Assembly: GCF_003355155.1 (NCBI RefSeq)
Contig: NZ_CP031320.1
Coordinates: forward strand, 6,559,827 to 6,623,826
Direction of reading: 5' to 3'
From: Streptomyces armeniacus
GTDB lineage: Bacteria > Actinomycetota > Actinomycetes > Streptomycetales > Streptomycetaceae
Length of the DNA stretch: 64,000 nt
In this document: positions 35,128 through 43,425 of the stretch, piece by piece
Numbering within the stretch: the first letter of the stretch is position 1
Layout: every line of letters begins with the position of its first letter
The notes under the pieces: generated by a model
Seen by the model: the letters and a program-made list of their open reading frames with translations, nothing else
Database searches by the model: none
Told to the model about the DNA's origin: nothing
Translations under genes and position numbers: made by a program

Positions 35128-36048
35128 TCAGCTCCCGGTGGAGGGCGGGGTGTCCGGCGCGTCCCGTGCGCTGCCCGCCGTCTGCGCGCCGCCGGCCCCG
35201 TGGCCCTCGGCGCCGTCGGGCGGCTGGAGCCAGGCGTCCAGTTCGCTCCGTACGCGGCGGTCCAGGGCGAGCCCCAACTCCGCCTCCACCACCTGCTTCG
35301 CGAGCGGGCGGAGCCGTTCCAGCTTCTCGGTGATCCAGTCCGCGTCCGTGACGGACAGGTCGCCCGCCAGGACGTGACGGCGCAGCAGGTCGCTGAAGAC
35401 GCCGGCGATCACGTCGGTGTGGCGCCGGAGTTCGCGCCCGGCGGCCAGCACGGAGGAGAGCGGGATGCCCTCCTTGACGAGCGCGGAGGAGGCGTCCAGG
35501 AGGCGCCGGCTGACGTGGATGAACTCCTCGTCCTCGACGGCGAGATAGCCGATGTCGAGGGAGTCGGCGAGGTTCTCGGAGGTGACGTCGCCCTGGAAGT
35601 AGTCCGCCAGGTCCTCCGGGGAGAGCCGGACCGGTTCCTCCTCGGAGAAGGGCGTGCTGAGCATCGTGTCCAGGCCGAGCAGTTCGGCGGCGCTGCGGCC
35701 GACCCTGCCCTCCTCGAACGCCGCCATCAGGTCCGCGATGCCGCCGAGCGTGTGGCCGCGTGCGAGCAGTGCCGCGATGGTGCGCAGCCGGGCCAGGTGG
35801 TGCTCGTCGTACCACGCGATACGGCCCTCGCGGCGGGGCGGCGGCAGCAGCTTCCGTTCGCGGTAGAAGCGCAGGGTGCGGGGGGTGATCCCGGCCTTGG
35901 CGGCGAGTTCGTCCGCGCGGTACTCGACGGGCGGCGCCCCGCCGCCCTCGGCGTCCGGCTCGGGACGGCCGGCCACGGCCCCGCCGTCGCCCTCGTCACC
36001 CTCGTCGCCCTCGCCGTCCGCTCCGTGCGCTCGTCTCTTCGTGGCCAC
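35128..36048 (-). CDS. MerR-family transcriptional regulator
   Basis: 306 residues. After a Gly/Asp/Glu-rich N-terminus of about 38 residues the MerR HTH is clear: YRADELAAKAGITPRTLRFY, RERKLLPPPRREGRIAWYDE and HLARLRTIAALLARGHTLGG. The long C-terminal domain is helical and lacks metal-binding cysteines, so an organic effector is likely. Divergent from the monooxygenase operon and its probable regulator, acting across the 212-bp intergenic region. Confidence 0.88.
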   Translation of the reverse strand: MATKRRAHGADGEGDEGDEGDGGAVAGRPEPDAEGGGAPPVEYRADELAAKAGITPRTLRFYRERKLLPPPRREGRIAWYDEHHLARLRTIAALLARGHTLGGIADLMAAFEEGRVGRSAAELLGLDTMLSTPFSEEEPVRLSPEDLADYFQGDVTSENLADSLDIGYLAVEDEEFIHVSRRLLDASSALVKEGIPLSSVLAAGRELRRHTDVIAGVFSDLLRRHVLAGDLSVTDADWITEKLERLRPLAKQVVEAELGLALDRRVRSELDAWLQPPDGAEGHGAGGAQTAGSARDAPDTPPSTGS

Positions 36049-36186
36049 AGCCGCAGCCTATGCCGCTCAGCCGTGCGATTCCCCGCCCGCCCTTGTACGG
36101 CCTCCGCCGGCCCCAGGTGCAACCGCCGGTAACTTTCCTGTGCGCAACCCCTACCCATCGGTAAGCCCCTGCTCTACTCTCCAACC

Positions 36187-36206
36187 GTGCCAGCAATCAC
36201 TGGCAC
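36187..36206. promoter_or_regulatory. Palindrome upstream of the monooxygenase operon (operator candidate)
   Basis: GTGCCAG-CAATCA-CTGGCAC: 7-bp arms, 20 bp overall, 55 bp before the monooxygenase ATG. About 35 bp upstream lies a smaller TACC-CATC-GGTA element (36152-36163). Size and place fit a MerR or TetR operator in the divergent promoter. Confidence 0.55.
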
Positions 36207-36260
36207 GATCAGTGGCCGGTCGGAGCGGGACCAAAGGCGAGACCTCGGGAGGCGGCACGC

Positions 36261-37931
36261 ATGGCAGCCGAGCGCGAGAACGGGAGCGGCAGCGGGCGCG
36301 TAAGCGAGAGCGGACGCGCACGTGAGCACGTACGGGTGGCGGTGATCGGATCCGGATTCGGCGGCCTGGGCGCCGCCGTACGGCTGCGCCGCGCGGGCAT
36401 CACGGACTTCGTCGTCCTCGAGCGCCGCGACTCGGTCGGAGGCACCTGGCGCGACAACAGCTATCCGGGGTGCGCCTGCGACGTGCCCTCGCATCTCTAC
36501 TCGTTCTCGTTCGCGCCCAACCCGGACTGGCCGCGCACGTTCTCCGGGCAGTCGCACATCCAGGCGTATCTGGAGGGCGTCGCCGACACCTTCGGGCTGC
36601 GCCCGCACATCCGCCTCGACTCCGAGGTCATCCGGATGAGCTGGGACACGGAGGAGCTGCACTGGGTCGTCGAGACGGAACGGGCCACGCTGACCGCGGA
36701 CTTCGTGGTGTCCGCGACGGGACCGCTGTCCGACCCGAAGATCCCGGACATTCCGGGTCTGGACTCGTTCGAGGGCAAGGTCTTCCACTCCGCGCAGTGG
36801 GATCACGACTACGACCTGCGCGGAAAGCGCGTCGTGATGGTCGGGACCGGCGCGTCGGCGATCCAGATCGTGCCGGTCATCGCGCCGGACGTCGACCGGC
36901 TGACCGTCTTCCAGCGGACGCCGCCCTGGGTGATGCCGCGGGTCGACCGCCGTATCACCGGCCCGGAGCGCTGGCTGCACGGCAAGGTGCCCGCCACCGG
37001 CGCGCTGCGGCGCGGGGTGCTGTGGGGCATCCGGGAGCTTCAGGTGGGCGCGTTCACCAAGCACCCGAACCAGCTGGGCCTGATCGAGAAACTCGCCTCC
37101 GCACACATGAAGCGGGCCGTCAAGGACCCGGAGCTGCGGCGCAAGCTGACACCGGACTACCGCATCGGCTGCAAGCGCATCCTGCTGTCCAACAGCTACT
37201 ACCCGGCGCTCGCCCGCCCCAACGTCGACGTCGTCGCCTCCGGCCTGGCTGAGGTGCGGGGCAGCACGCTGGTCGCGCACGACGGTACGGAGACGGAGGC
37301 CGACGCGATCATCTTCGGCACCGGCTTCCACGTTACCGACATGCCGATCGCCGAACGCATCAAGGGCGCCAACGGCACCACGCTCGCCGAGGAATGGCGG
37401 GAGGGCATGAAGGCGCTGCGCGGCTGTACGGCGTCGGGCTTCCCCAACTTCATGACCGTCATCGGGCCGAACACCGGTCTCGGCAACAGCTCGATGATCC
37501 TCATCATCGAGTCGCAGCTGAACTACATGGTCGACTTCCTGGAGCAGCTCGGCACGTTCGGCGGCCGGGCGGCCTTCGATCCGCGTCCGGCGGCGGTCGA
37601 GGCGTGGAACGATCACATCCAGGACCGGATGCGGCGCACCGTCTGGAGCACGGGCGGCTGCGACAGCTGGTACCTGGACGCGAACGGCCGGAACACGACC
37701 GTCTGGCCAGGGACGACCGGCGAGTTCCGCCGGGTGACGAAGCGGCTGGACCTGTCCGAGTACGACGTCCAGCGCGCGCCCTCCGGCACGGCCACCGCGG
37801 CGGGCACGGCCACAGCCTCCGCCCCGGCCTCCGCCGCGGCCACAACCCCCGCCACCGCCCCCGCACAGTCCGCCGCCGCCCGCTCGAAGCGGCCCGAACC
37901 GGTGGCCACGGCCGGGGAGGAGCGGTCATGA
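36261..37931 (+). CDS. Flavin-containing (Baeyer-Villiger-type) monooxygenase
   Basis: 556 residues. First FAD-binding GxGxxG: IGSGFGGLGAAVRL. The BVMO fingerprint is FEGKVFHSAQWDHD (F-x-G-x3-H-x3-W). The NADPH Rossmann is MVGTGASAIQIVP. These use NADPH and O2 to insert oxygen next to a ketone or oxidise a heteroatom. The C-terminal 60 residues are Ala/Thr-rich low complexity. Stop overlaps the hydrolase start as ATGA. With the hydrolase and SDR this forms a ketone-to-ester-to-alcohol type pathway. Confidence 0.92.
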   Translation: MAAERENGSGSGRVSESGRAREHVRVAVIGSGFGGLGAAVRLRRAGITDFVVLERRDSVGGTWRDNSYPGCACDVPSHLYSFSFAPNPDWPRTFSGQSHIQAYLEGVADTFGLRPHIRLDSEVIRMSWDTEELHWVVETERATLTADFVVSATGPLSDPKIPDIPGLDSFEGKVFHSAQWDHDYDLRGKRVVMVGTGASAIQIVPVIAPDVDRLTVFQRTPPWVMPRVDRRITGPERWLHGKVPATGALRRGVLWGIRELQVGAFTKHPNQLGLIEKLASAHMKRAVKDPELRRKLTPDYRIGCKRILLSNSYYPALARPNVDVVASGLAEVRGSTLVAHDGTETEADAIIFGTGFHVTDMPIAERIKGANGTTLAEEWREGMKALRGCTASGFPNFMTVIGPNTGLGNSSMILIIESQLNYMVDFLEQLGTFGGRAAFDPRPAAVEAWNDHIQDRMRRTVWSTGGCDSWYLDANGRNTTVWPGTTGEFRRVTKRLDLSEYDVQRAPSGTATAAGTATASAPASAAATTPATAPAQSAAARSKRPEPVATAGEERS

Positions 37932-39025
37932 CGCGCCTGACCAGCACCGGCGTGCGTACGGTGCCGACCGCCCTCACCCCGCCCGAGCCGCGCAGCAGGC
38001 CGGTCGTCGTCTCAGCGGACGGCGCGCGGCTGCACGTCGAGGTGCACGGCCCGGCCGCCGCGCCCGCCGTCGTCCTCGTGCACGGCTGGACCTGCTCGAC
38101 CGTCTTCTGGGCGCCGGTGCTGCGGGCGCTGGTCGCCGACGGCCACCGGGTGATCACGTACGACCTGCGCGGCCACGGCCGTACGCCCGCCGCCGTGCCG
38201 CGCGACTACGGCACCCGCCTGCTCGCCGACGACCTGTGCGCCGTCCTCGACGCGACGCTCGCACCGGGTGAACGGGCCGTGCTCGGCGGCCACTCCATGG
38301 GCGCGATGACCCTGATGGCCGCCGCCGGACGGCCGCAACTGCGGGAGCACGCCGCGGCGTTGATGCTGTGCAGTACGGGTGCGGCGCGGCTGGTGCCGGA
38401 GGCGCGCGTGGTGCCCGTACGGCCGGCTGCGCTCCGTACGTGGATCCAGCGCAAGCTGCTCGGCACCTCCGCGCCACTCGGCCCGGTGACACCCGTCTCG
38501 CGGCGGATACTCCGCTACGGGACGATGGGCAGCGGATCGACCCGCGACCAGACGGACATGTGCGCCCGCATCGTGCACGCCTGCCCGCGCAAGATACGCG
38601 CGGCCTGGGCGCACGTGCTCGACGGACTCGACCTGAGCGACGGGCTGTCCCGGCTCACCCACCCGACGGCCGTCGTCGCGGGCACCGCCGACCGGCTCAC
38701 GCCCATCGCCCACGCACGCGGCATGGCGGCCGCGCTGCCGCACTGCACCGGCCTCACCGAACTGCCCGGCCGGGGCCACATGACCCCCGTCGAGGCCCCG
38801 GACGTGGTCAGCGGTGTGCTCACCGGGCTCGTACGGGACCACCTCACCGGTACCGGAACGGTCGCCGGCACGGGCACAGCCACCTTCACCACGGGCGACG
38901 GCGCCACGGGCGATGGAGCCACCGGCGACGCCGCCGGGGAGGCGCACCAGATCCCCCGGGCCCGCAAGCAGCCCCAACCGGACCGCACGGCCGGTCAGTT
39001 CGCGATCAAGGAGGAGACCTCATGA
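37928..39025 (+). CDS. Alpha/beta-hydrolase (LipR-like)
   Basis: 365 residues. Oxyanion segment VVLVHGWTCSTVFW, nucleophile GGHSMGAM (Ser), Asp in VVAGTADRLTP and His in PGRGHMTP. No signal peptide, so intracellular. It may split the ester made by the upstream monooxygenase. A 45-residue Gly/Thr/Asp repeat tail follows the catalytic domain. Coupled by ATGA overlaps on both sides. Confidence 0.9.
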   Translation: MTRLTSTGVRTVPTALTPPEPRSRPVVVSADGARLHVEVHGPAAAPAVVLVHGWTCSTVFWAPVLRALVADGHRVITYDLRGHGRTPAAVPRDYGTRLLADDLCAVLDATLAPGERAVLGGHSMGAMTLMAAAGRPQLREHAAALMLCSTGAARLVPEARVVPVRPAALRTWIQRKLLGTSAPLGPVTPVSRRILRYGTMGSGSTRDQTDMCARIVHACPRKIRAAWAHVLDGLDLSDGLSRLTHPTAVVAGTADRLTPIAHARGMAAALPHCTGLTELPGRGHMTPVEAPDVVSGVLTGLVRDHLTGTGTVAGTGTATFTTGDGATGDGATGDAAGEAHQIPRARKQPQPDRTAGQFAIKEETS

Positions 39026-39906
39026 CCCGCAGGGACCTCGACGGCCAGGTCGCCGTCGTCACCGGTGCCGCCCGCGGAGTCGGCGAGCTGCTGGCCCGCA
39101 AACTCGCCGCCCGCGGTGCCAGGCTCGCACTGGTCGGCCTGGAGCCGGACGAGCTGAAGCGGGTCGACGAGTCGCTCCGTACGGAGTCGCGGCACTGGCA
39201 CGCCGACGTCACCGACCCCGACGAGATGGCCCGCGTCGCCGCAGAGGTGAAGGACCACTTCGGCAAGGTGGACGTGGTCGTCGCCAACGCCGGTGTCGCC
39301 ACCGGCGGCCCGTTCATGGACTCCGACCCGGCCTCCTGGCGGCGCGTCATCGAGGTCAACCTCATCGGCGGCGCGGTGACCGCGCGCGCCTTCCTGCCCC
39401 AACTCGTAGCGTCCCGCGGCTACTTCCTGCAGATCGCCTCGCTCGCCGCGATTACCCCCGCGCCGATGATGAGCGCGTACTGCGCGTCCAAGTCGGGCGT
39501 CGAGGCGTTCACACACTGCCTGCGCGCGGAGGTCGGGTACAAGGGCGTACGCGTCGGTGTCGGCTATCTGAGCTGGACCGACACGGACATGGTGCGCGGC
39601 GCCGACCAGGACGACGTGATGCGCGAACTGCGCCAGCGGCTGCCCTGGCCGTCCAACAAGACGTACCCGCTGGGCCCCGCCGTCGACCGCATCGTCGCCG
39701 GGATCGAGCGCCGCTCGGCGCACGTGTACGGGCAGTGGTGGTTGCGCGGGATGCAGGGCATCCGCGGCTATCTCCCGCCCGTCATCGGCACGGTGGGGCA
39801 GCGCGAGATGAAGCGGTTCGAGCCCCGGCTGGCCGCGGTCGCCGCCCGTACGGGGCTGGTCGGCGCGGGCGGCGAGGCGGACGAGAAGGCCCGCGCGGGA
39901 CGGTGA
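39022..39906 (+). CDS. Short-chain dehydrogenase/reductase
   Basis: 294 residues. Classical SDR: VVTGAARGVGELLARKL (TGxxxGxG), VVVANAGVATGGPF (NAG), catalytic Ser in IASLAA and YxxxK in SAYCASKSG. Oxidises or reduces a hydroxyl/keto group with NAD(P)H. AAGGAG precedes the ATG within the end of the hydrolase gene. Last gene of the operon; a 13-bp hairpin lies 218 bp downstream. Confidence 0.92.
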   Translation: MTRRDLDGQVAVVTGAARGVGELLARKLAARGARLALVGLEPDELKRVDESLRTESRHWHADVTDPDEMARVAAEVKDHFGKVDVVVANAGVATGGPFMDSDPASWRRVIEVNLIGGAVTARAFLPQLVASRGYFLQIASLAAITPAPMMSAYCASKSGVEAFTHCLRAEVGYKGVRVGVGYLSWTDTDMVRGADQDDVMRELRQRLPWPSNKTYPLGPAVDRIVAGIERRSAHVYGQWWLRGMQGIRGYLPPVIGTVGQREMKRFEPRLAAVAARTGLVGAGGEADEKARAGR

Positions 39907-39929
39907 CACCGTAGGGGCGCGCGCGTAGG

Positions 39930-40115
39930 AGAGGGTGCGCGCGTACGAGCCCGCCGTACGCACGTGCTCCCGTACGGTGCCCTCGCGCGTGACGCCCGTA
40001 CGGCAGGTGACGCCCGTACGGTGCGCTCGCACGTGACCTCCGTACGGTGCCCTCGCGCGTGACGCCCGTACGGAACGCGCGCGCCACCGTACGGAACGCG
40101 CCGCAAGCGCCTCCG
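39930..40115. repeat. Array of GTGACGCCCGTACGG-type repeats
   Basis: The 290-bp gap after the SDR gene contains about eight occurrences of CCGTACGG or CGTACGGA spaced by 15-25 bp, several inside a shared GCGCGTGACGCCCGTACGG block. No gene is supported. It is the densest of the GTACGG intergenic blocks. Confidence 0.75.
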
Positions 40116-40123
40116 TACGTGCG

Positions 40124-40160
40124 CGAGGGGTGCACCCGTCACCAACCGGTGCACCCCTCG
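40124..40160. terminator. 13-bp perfect stem hairpin between convergent genes
   Basis: CGAGGGGTGCACC (40124-40136) and GGTGCACCCCTCG (40148-40160) pair perfectly around an 11-base loop. It lies between the SDR operon (plus) and the minus-strand Q/G-rich gene, 36 bp from the latter's stop, so it could end transcription from both sides. Confidence 0.65.
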
Positions 40161-40196
40161 GTACGTCCGCGTGTCAGCCGCAGGCGTGGCCGGACG

Positions 40197-40538
40197 TCAG
40201 ATCGAGCGCGGCTGCGGCCCCTCGCCGAAGTCGTCGCCCTCGCCCTCGTCCTCGCTCATCCGGGACCGCCCCTGCCCCTCCATGTCCTCGGCGCTCCGCT
40301 GCGAACGCTCGCCGCCCTGCTGCTGACCGCCCATGTCGTCCGTGCCGCGCTCGGACTGCTGGCCGCCCTGCTGCTGGCCGCCGCCCTGCTGGTCGCCCAT
40401 GCCGCCGCCCTGGGACTCCTCGTCCATGCCGCGCTGAGCCTGCTGCTCCTCGTCCGTCTCCATGCCGCGCTGGCCCTGTTCCTCCTGCTGGGCGCCGCGC
40501 TCCTGGGACCTGTCGTCGAACTGGTCGGACATACCCAT
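40197..40538 (-). CDS. Small hydrophilic Gln/Gly/Glu/Met-rich protein
   Basis: 113 residues with almost no hydrophobic core: blocks such as GMGDQQGGGQQQGGQQ and repeated RGM/RSxxDMxGQ. Probably intrinsically disordered. The ATG at 40536-40538 has GGAGTGACC just upstream, supporting expression. I do not recognise a family; hydrophilic stress proteins of similar composition exist in Streptomyces, but a role cannot be assigned. Confidence 0.6.
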   Translation of the reverse strand: MGMSDQFDDRSQERGAQQEEQGQRGMETDEEQQAQRGMDEESQGGGMGDQQGGGQQQGGQQSERGTDDMGGQQQGGERSQRSAEDMEGQGRSRMSEDEGEGDDFGEGPQPRSI

Positions 40539-40674
40539 GGTCACTCCAAAGCTGAGAAAGGGGTGGGACACGACCAGCCTGACATGACGCCCGAATATCC
40601 GCATTCCGGGCTAATAGCCAACAAAACCCCCAGGTCAGCAGTCCGCAACGCCCGCCCCCGAAAGCCCCGCAGAC

Positions 40675-40750
40675 TTTTTTAAGCTCACGGCACCCACCGA
40701 GCTCTCAGCCTAGGCGTTGGTCGGCAGCAGAATATGTGTGTAAGAGACAG
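40675..40750. other. Corrupted Illumina P5 / Nextera i5 adapter (assembly artefact)
   Basis: Read on the plus strand: six T, then 29 bases aligning without gaps to the P5 oligo (19 identical, including CCACCGAG), then 8 bases in the i5 index place (CTAGGCGT), then 33 bases aligning to the Nextera read-1 sequence (27 identical), including TCGGCAGC and ATGTGTGTAAGAGACAG, which differs by one base from the Tn5 mosaic end. Order and spacing match the synthetic oligo exactly. Not biological; a misjoin here is likely. Confidence 0.9.
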
Positions 40751-41119
40751 GGGGAAGGCCGGCGGGGCGTGGCGCGTGGGGGACCGCCACGCCCCGCCCT
40801 CCGGGGTGGGCGGCTGGGGACGCCGAAGCGTCCGGCTGTGGTGCAACAAGCAGCACGCTACTAGCCCCGATCCGGACGAGCTCCGCTTTCCGGGCGCCGG
40901 GTGGGGACTTATGCCTCTCTTAAGAGTCCGCAAGGGCCTGGTTAGGGCGCGGGTCCAGACCAATGGCCGCGGGAGCGCTCATCCGGGCGCGGGGGTGGCA
41001 CAACTGCCCTGTGGGTGCGGTGAGTTCGGCGGCGTGCCGGTTCCTTCGGCGGTGCGCCGGTTCAACTGTGCGCGGGCCACGCGCGGGGCGGTGGGCGCGG
41101 GCCACAGGGGGGCTCGCGC
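40751..41119 (-). ncRNA. Gene-free stretch with a candidate structured RNA
   Basis: No coding frame is supported between the adapter and the kinase stop. Read on the minus strand it has, in order, CCGGA/TCCGG stems near 40870-40895, a very stable hairpin GGACGC-TTCG-GCGTCC (40818-40833), and a 13-bp perfect stem (40761-40773 with 40786-40798). The UUCG tetraloop forms only on the minus strand. Together they could be a small RNA with a terminator. I cannot match it to a known family, and the adjacent artefact cuts its 3' flank. Unassembled 40539-40674 before the adapter holds nothing I recognise. Confidence 0.35.
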
Positions 41120-42514
41120 TCAGCGCCGTACGACGCGCCGCCGCACCCTGCGGCCGCGCCGGCGCACCCCGCGCCCCGTACGCCCGCCCTCGTGCAGCGC
41201 CAGCCACATCCGTACCTCGGAGCCGCCCAGCACGGAGCGCCCGATGCGTACGTCTCCCCCGGTCGACTCCGCGACCCTGCGCACGATGTCCAGGCCCAGC
41301 CCTGTCGAGCCGGGCCCGCCGTCGCCGTGGCCGCGGCGCAGCGCCGCGTCCGGATCGGCGATGCCCGGCCCGGCGTCCGAGACGAGCACGATGACCGCGT
41401 CACTGGTGGGCCCGCCGTCGTGCACGTCGACGGCGAAGGCGGTGCCCTCGGGGGTGTGCCGGAAGACGTTGCCGAGCATCGCGTCCAGCGCGGCGGCGAG
41501 TTCGGCGCGCGCGACCGGCACCCGTACGGGCCGGTCCACGCCCGCGAGGCGCACCTCGCGGCCCTCGTCCTCGGCCAGCGCGGACCAGAACGACATGCGG
41601 TTCCGTATCACCTCGGCGGCGTCGCAACCCGCCGCGGCGGCCGAGTCGGGGGCGTGCGCGCGCTGTTCGCGCGCGGTGCGGATGATCTGGTCCACCTCGC
41701 GCTCCAGCTGGGCGACGGCCTCGCGGGTCTGCCGGGCGTCGTCGCCGTCGCCGAGCGACGCGGCGTTCAGCCGGAGCACGGTGAGCGGCGTACGCAGCCG
41801 GTGCGACAGGTCGGCGGCCAGCTCGCGCTCGTTGGCGAGGAGCCGTACGACCTGGTCGGCCATGGCGTTGAAGGCGACGGCCGCGGACCGCAGTTCGGTC
41901 GGGCCGCGCTCCGGCACCCGTACGCCCAGCTTGCCCTTGCCCAGTTCGTCCGCCGCGCGCGCGAGCCGTTCCGCGGGCCGCACCATACGGGTGCCGAGCC
42001 GGTCGGCGAACGCCACCGACCCGACGATCAGCGCGAGTCCGACCCCCGCGAGCACCAGCCACGACGTCGCCACGCCCTGCGTGATCTCGTCGTCCGGCAC
42101 GAACACCTCGACCACGGCCACCTCGCTGCTCGCGACCGCAGTCGGCTGGAGCAGCGCGTACCCGCCCGGGACCCCGATGATGGACGCGCGGCCGCGCCGC
42201 GACGCCGTCTCGACGTCCGCACGCTCCGCGTGCCACGTGCCGATCTCCACCGCCTGCCCGCCGTGCGCCCCGGCGGGCACGTGCACGGCGATACGGCCCT
42301 CCGCGCCCGCCTGGCTGCTGGCCACCGCGCGGCGCAGCTCCTGCCGGTCCGTGGTGATGGCGAGGACGGGGCCGACGGCGGCGGCCTGCCGTTCGGCGTT
42401 GGACAGGGCGCGGTCCCGCGCCATCTCCTTGACGACCAGGCCGAGCGGCACGGCGAAGGCGACCACCACCATCACGGTCACGGCGAGGCACACCTTGACG
42501 AGCGCCCATCTCAT
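41120..42514 (-). CDS. Two-component sensor histidine kinase
   Basis: 464 residues. Two membrane helices (about 5-29 and 150-172) enclose a small extracytoplasmic domain; HAMP follows. The H-box reads DLSHRLRTPLTVLRL: the His is followed by Arg instead of the common Glu, a known variant in actinobacterial kinases. N-box GNVFRHTPEGT, G1 SDAGPGIAD and G2 GSTGLGLDIV complete the ATP site. The last 25 residues are almost all Arg/Gly. Lies 40 bp downstream of its regulator. Confidence 0.9.
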   Translation of the reverse strand: MRWALVKVCLAVTVMVVVAFAVPLGLVVKEMARDRALSNAERQAAAVGPVLAITTDRQELRRAVASSQAGAEGRIAVHVPAGAHGGQAVEIGTWHAERADVETASRRGRASIIGVPGGYALLQPTAVASSEVAVVEVFVPDDEITQGVATSWLVLAGVGLALIVGSVAFADRLGTRMVRPAERLARAADELGKGKLGVRVPERGPTELRSAAVAFNAMADQVVRLLANERELAADLSHRLRTPLTVLRLNAASLGDGDDARQTREAVAQLEREVDQIIRTAREQRAHAPDSAAAAGCDAAEVIRNRMSFWSALAEDEGREVRLAGVDRPVRVPVARAELAAALDAMLGNVFRHTPEGTAFAVDVHDGGPTSDAVIVLVSDAGPGIADPDAALRRGHGDGGPGSTGLGLDIVRRVAESTGGDVRIGRSVLGGSEVRMWLALHEGGRTGRGVRRRGRRVRRRVVRR

Positions 42515-42554
42515 CGGGACCGCTCCGGCCGTGGATACGCCGGCCCGGCCGGCC

Positions 42555-43253
42555 TCATGCGGGCGGCTCCAGCTTCACCCCGACACCGCGCAGCGTGTGC
42601 AGATAACGCGGACGGGCCGCCGTCTCGCCCAGCTTGCGGCGGAGCCACGACAGATGGACGTCGATCGTCTGGTCGTCGCCGTACGACTGCTGCCACACCT
42701 CCGCCAGCAGCTCCTTCCGCGCCACCACCACACCGGGACGGCGCGCGAGGAACGCGAGCAGGTCGAACTCGCGGCGCGTCAGGTCCAGCAGTACGCCGTC
42801 CAGCCGCGCCTGGCGCCGCAGCGGGTCGATGGCCAGCCCGCCGACGCGCAGTTCGCGGTCCTCGGCGGCCACTCCCCCGGGGCCCGTTCGCGCGTGCGAG
42901 CGGCGCAGCACGGCGGCCATACGGGCGGACAGGTGCTCCACGGAGAACGGCTTCACGAGGTAGTCGTCGGCGCCGTCGTTGAGCAGCCGTACGATCTCCG
43001 CCTCGTCGTCCCGCGCCGTCGCGATGATCACCGGCACGTCGGTGATCCCCCGGAGCATCTTCAGCGCCTCCGCACCGTCCAGGTCGGGCAGACCGAGATC
43101 CAGGATCACCACGTCGAAGCCGACCTGCGCCACCTCTCGCAGCGCCTCGAGTGCCGTGCCCACACTCCGTACGGTGTGTGCGGCGTCGGTGAGATGCCTG
43201 ATGAGTGCGGAACGGACGAACTGGTCGTCCTCCACCACGAGCACACGTGCCAT
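42555..43253 (-). CDS. OmpR-type response regulator
   Basis: 232 residues. VLVVEDDQFVRSALIRHLTD, phospho-acceptor in VVILDLGLPDLDGAEAL, Lys in YLVKPFS, and a winged-helix effector with DLTRREFDLLAFLARRPG and VHLSWLRRKLGE. ATG at 43251-43253. From memory it resembles S. coelicolor SCO5403, with the kinase as SCO5404, whose target genes I do not know. Confidence 0.92.
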   Translation of the reverse strand: MARVLVVEDDQFVRSALIRHLTDAAHTVRSVGTALEALREVAQVGFDVVILDLGLPDLDGAEALKMLRGITDVPVIIATARDDEAEIVRLLNDGADDYLVKPFSVEHLSARMAAVLRRSHARTGPGGVAAEDRELRVGGLAIDPLRRQARLDGVLLDLTRREFDLLAFLARRPGVVVARKELLAEVWQQSYGDDQTIDVHLSWLRRKLGETAARPRYLHTLRGVGVKLEPPA

Positions 43254-43425
43254 GCGCGGCACGCTACGACATTCCGCGCCGGAGCACCCCTGCGGGGACG
43301 GACGTATCGCCGTACGGAGGCCGGGCGGCGATCCGTACGGAGACCGGGCGGCGATCCGCGGGGAGGCCGGACCGATTGCCGTACGGGGGGCCGTAGTCCG
43401 GCGGGAGGCCCGCTACCCTTCCGCC

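Noticed and set aside
40951..40964. A DasR-like site (ATTGGTCTGGACCC on the minus strand)
   Set aside because: Similar to the TGGTCTAGACCA consensus, but mismatched and with no target gene next to it; chance cannot be excluded.
40681..40965. An ORF-like protein of about 90 codons around the adapter
   Set aside because: It is partly written by adapter sequence and shows no family features.
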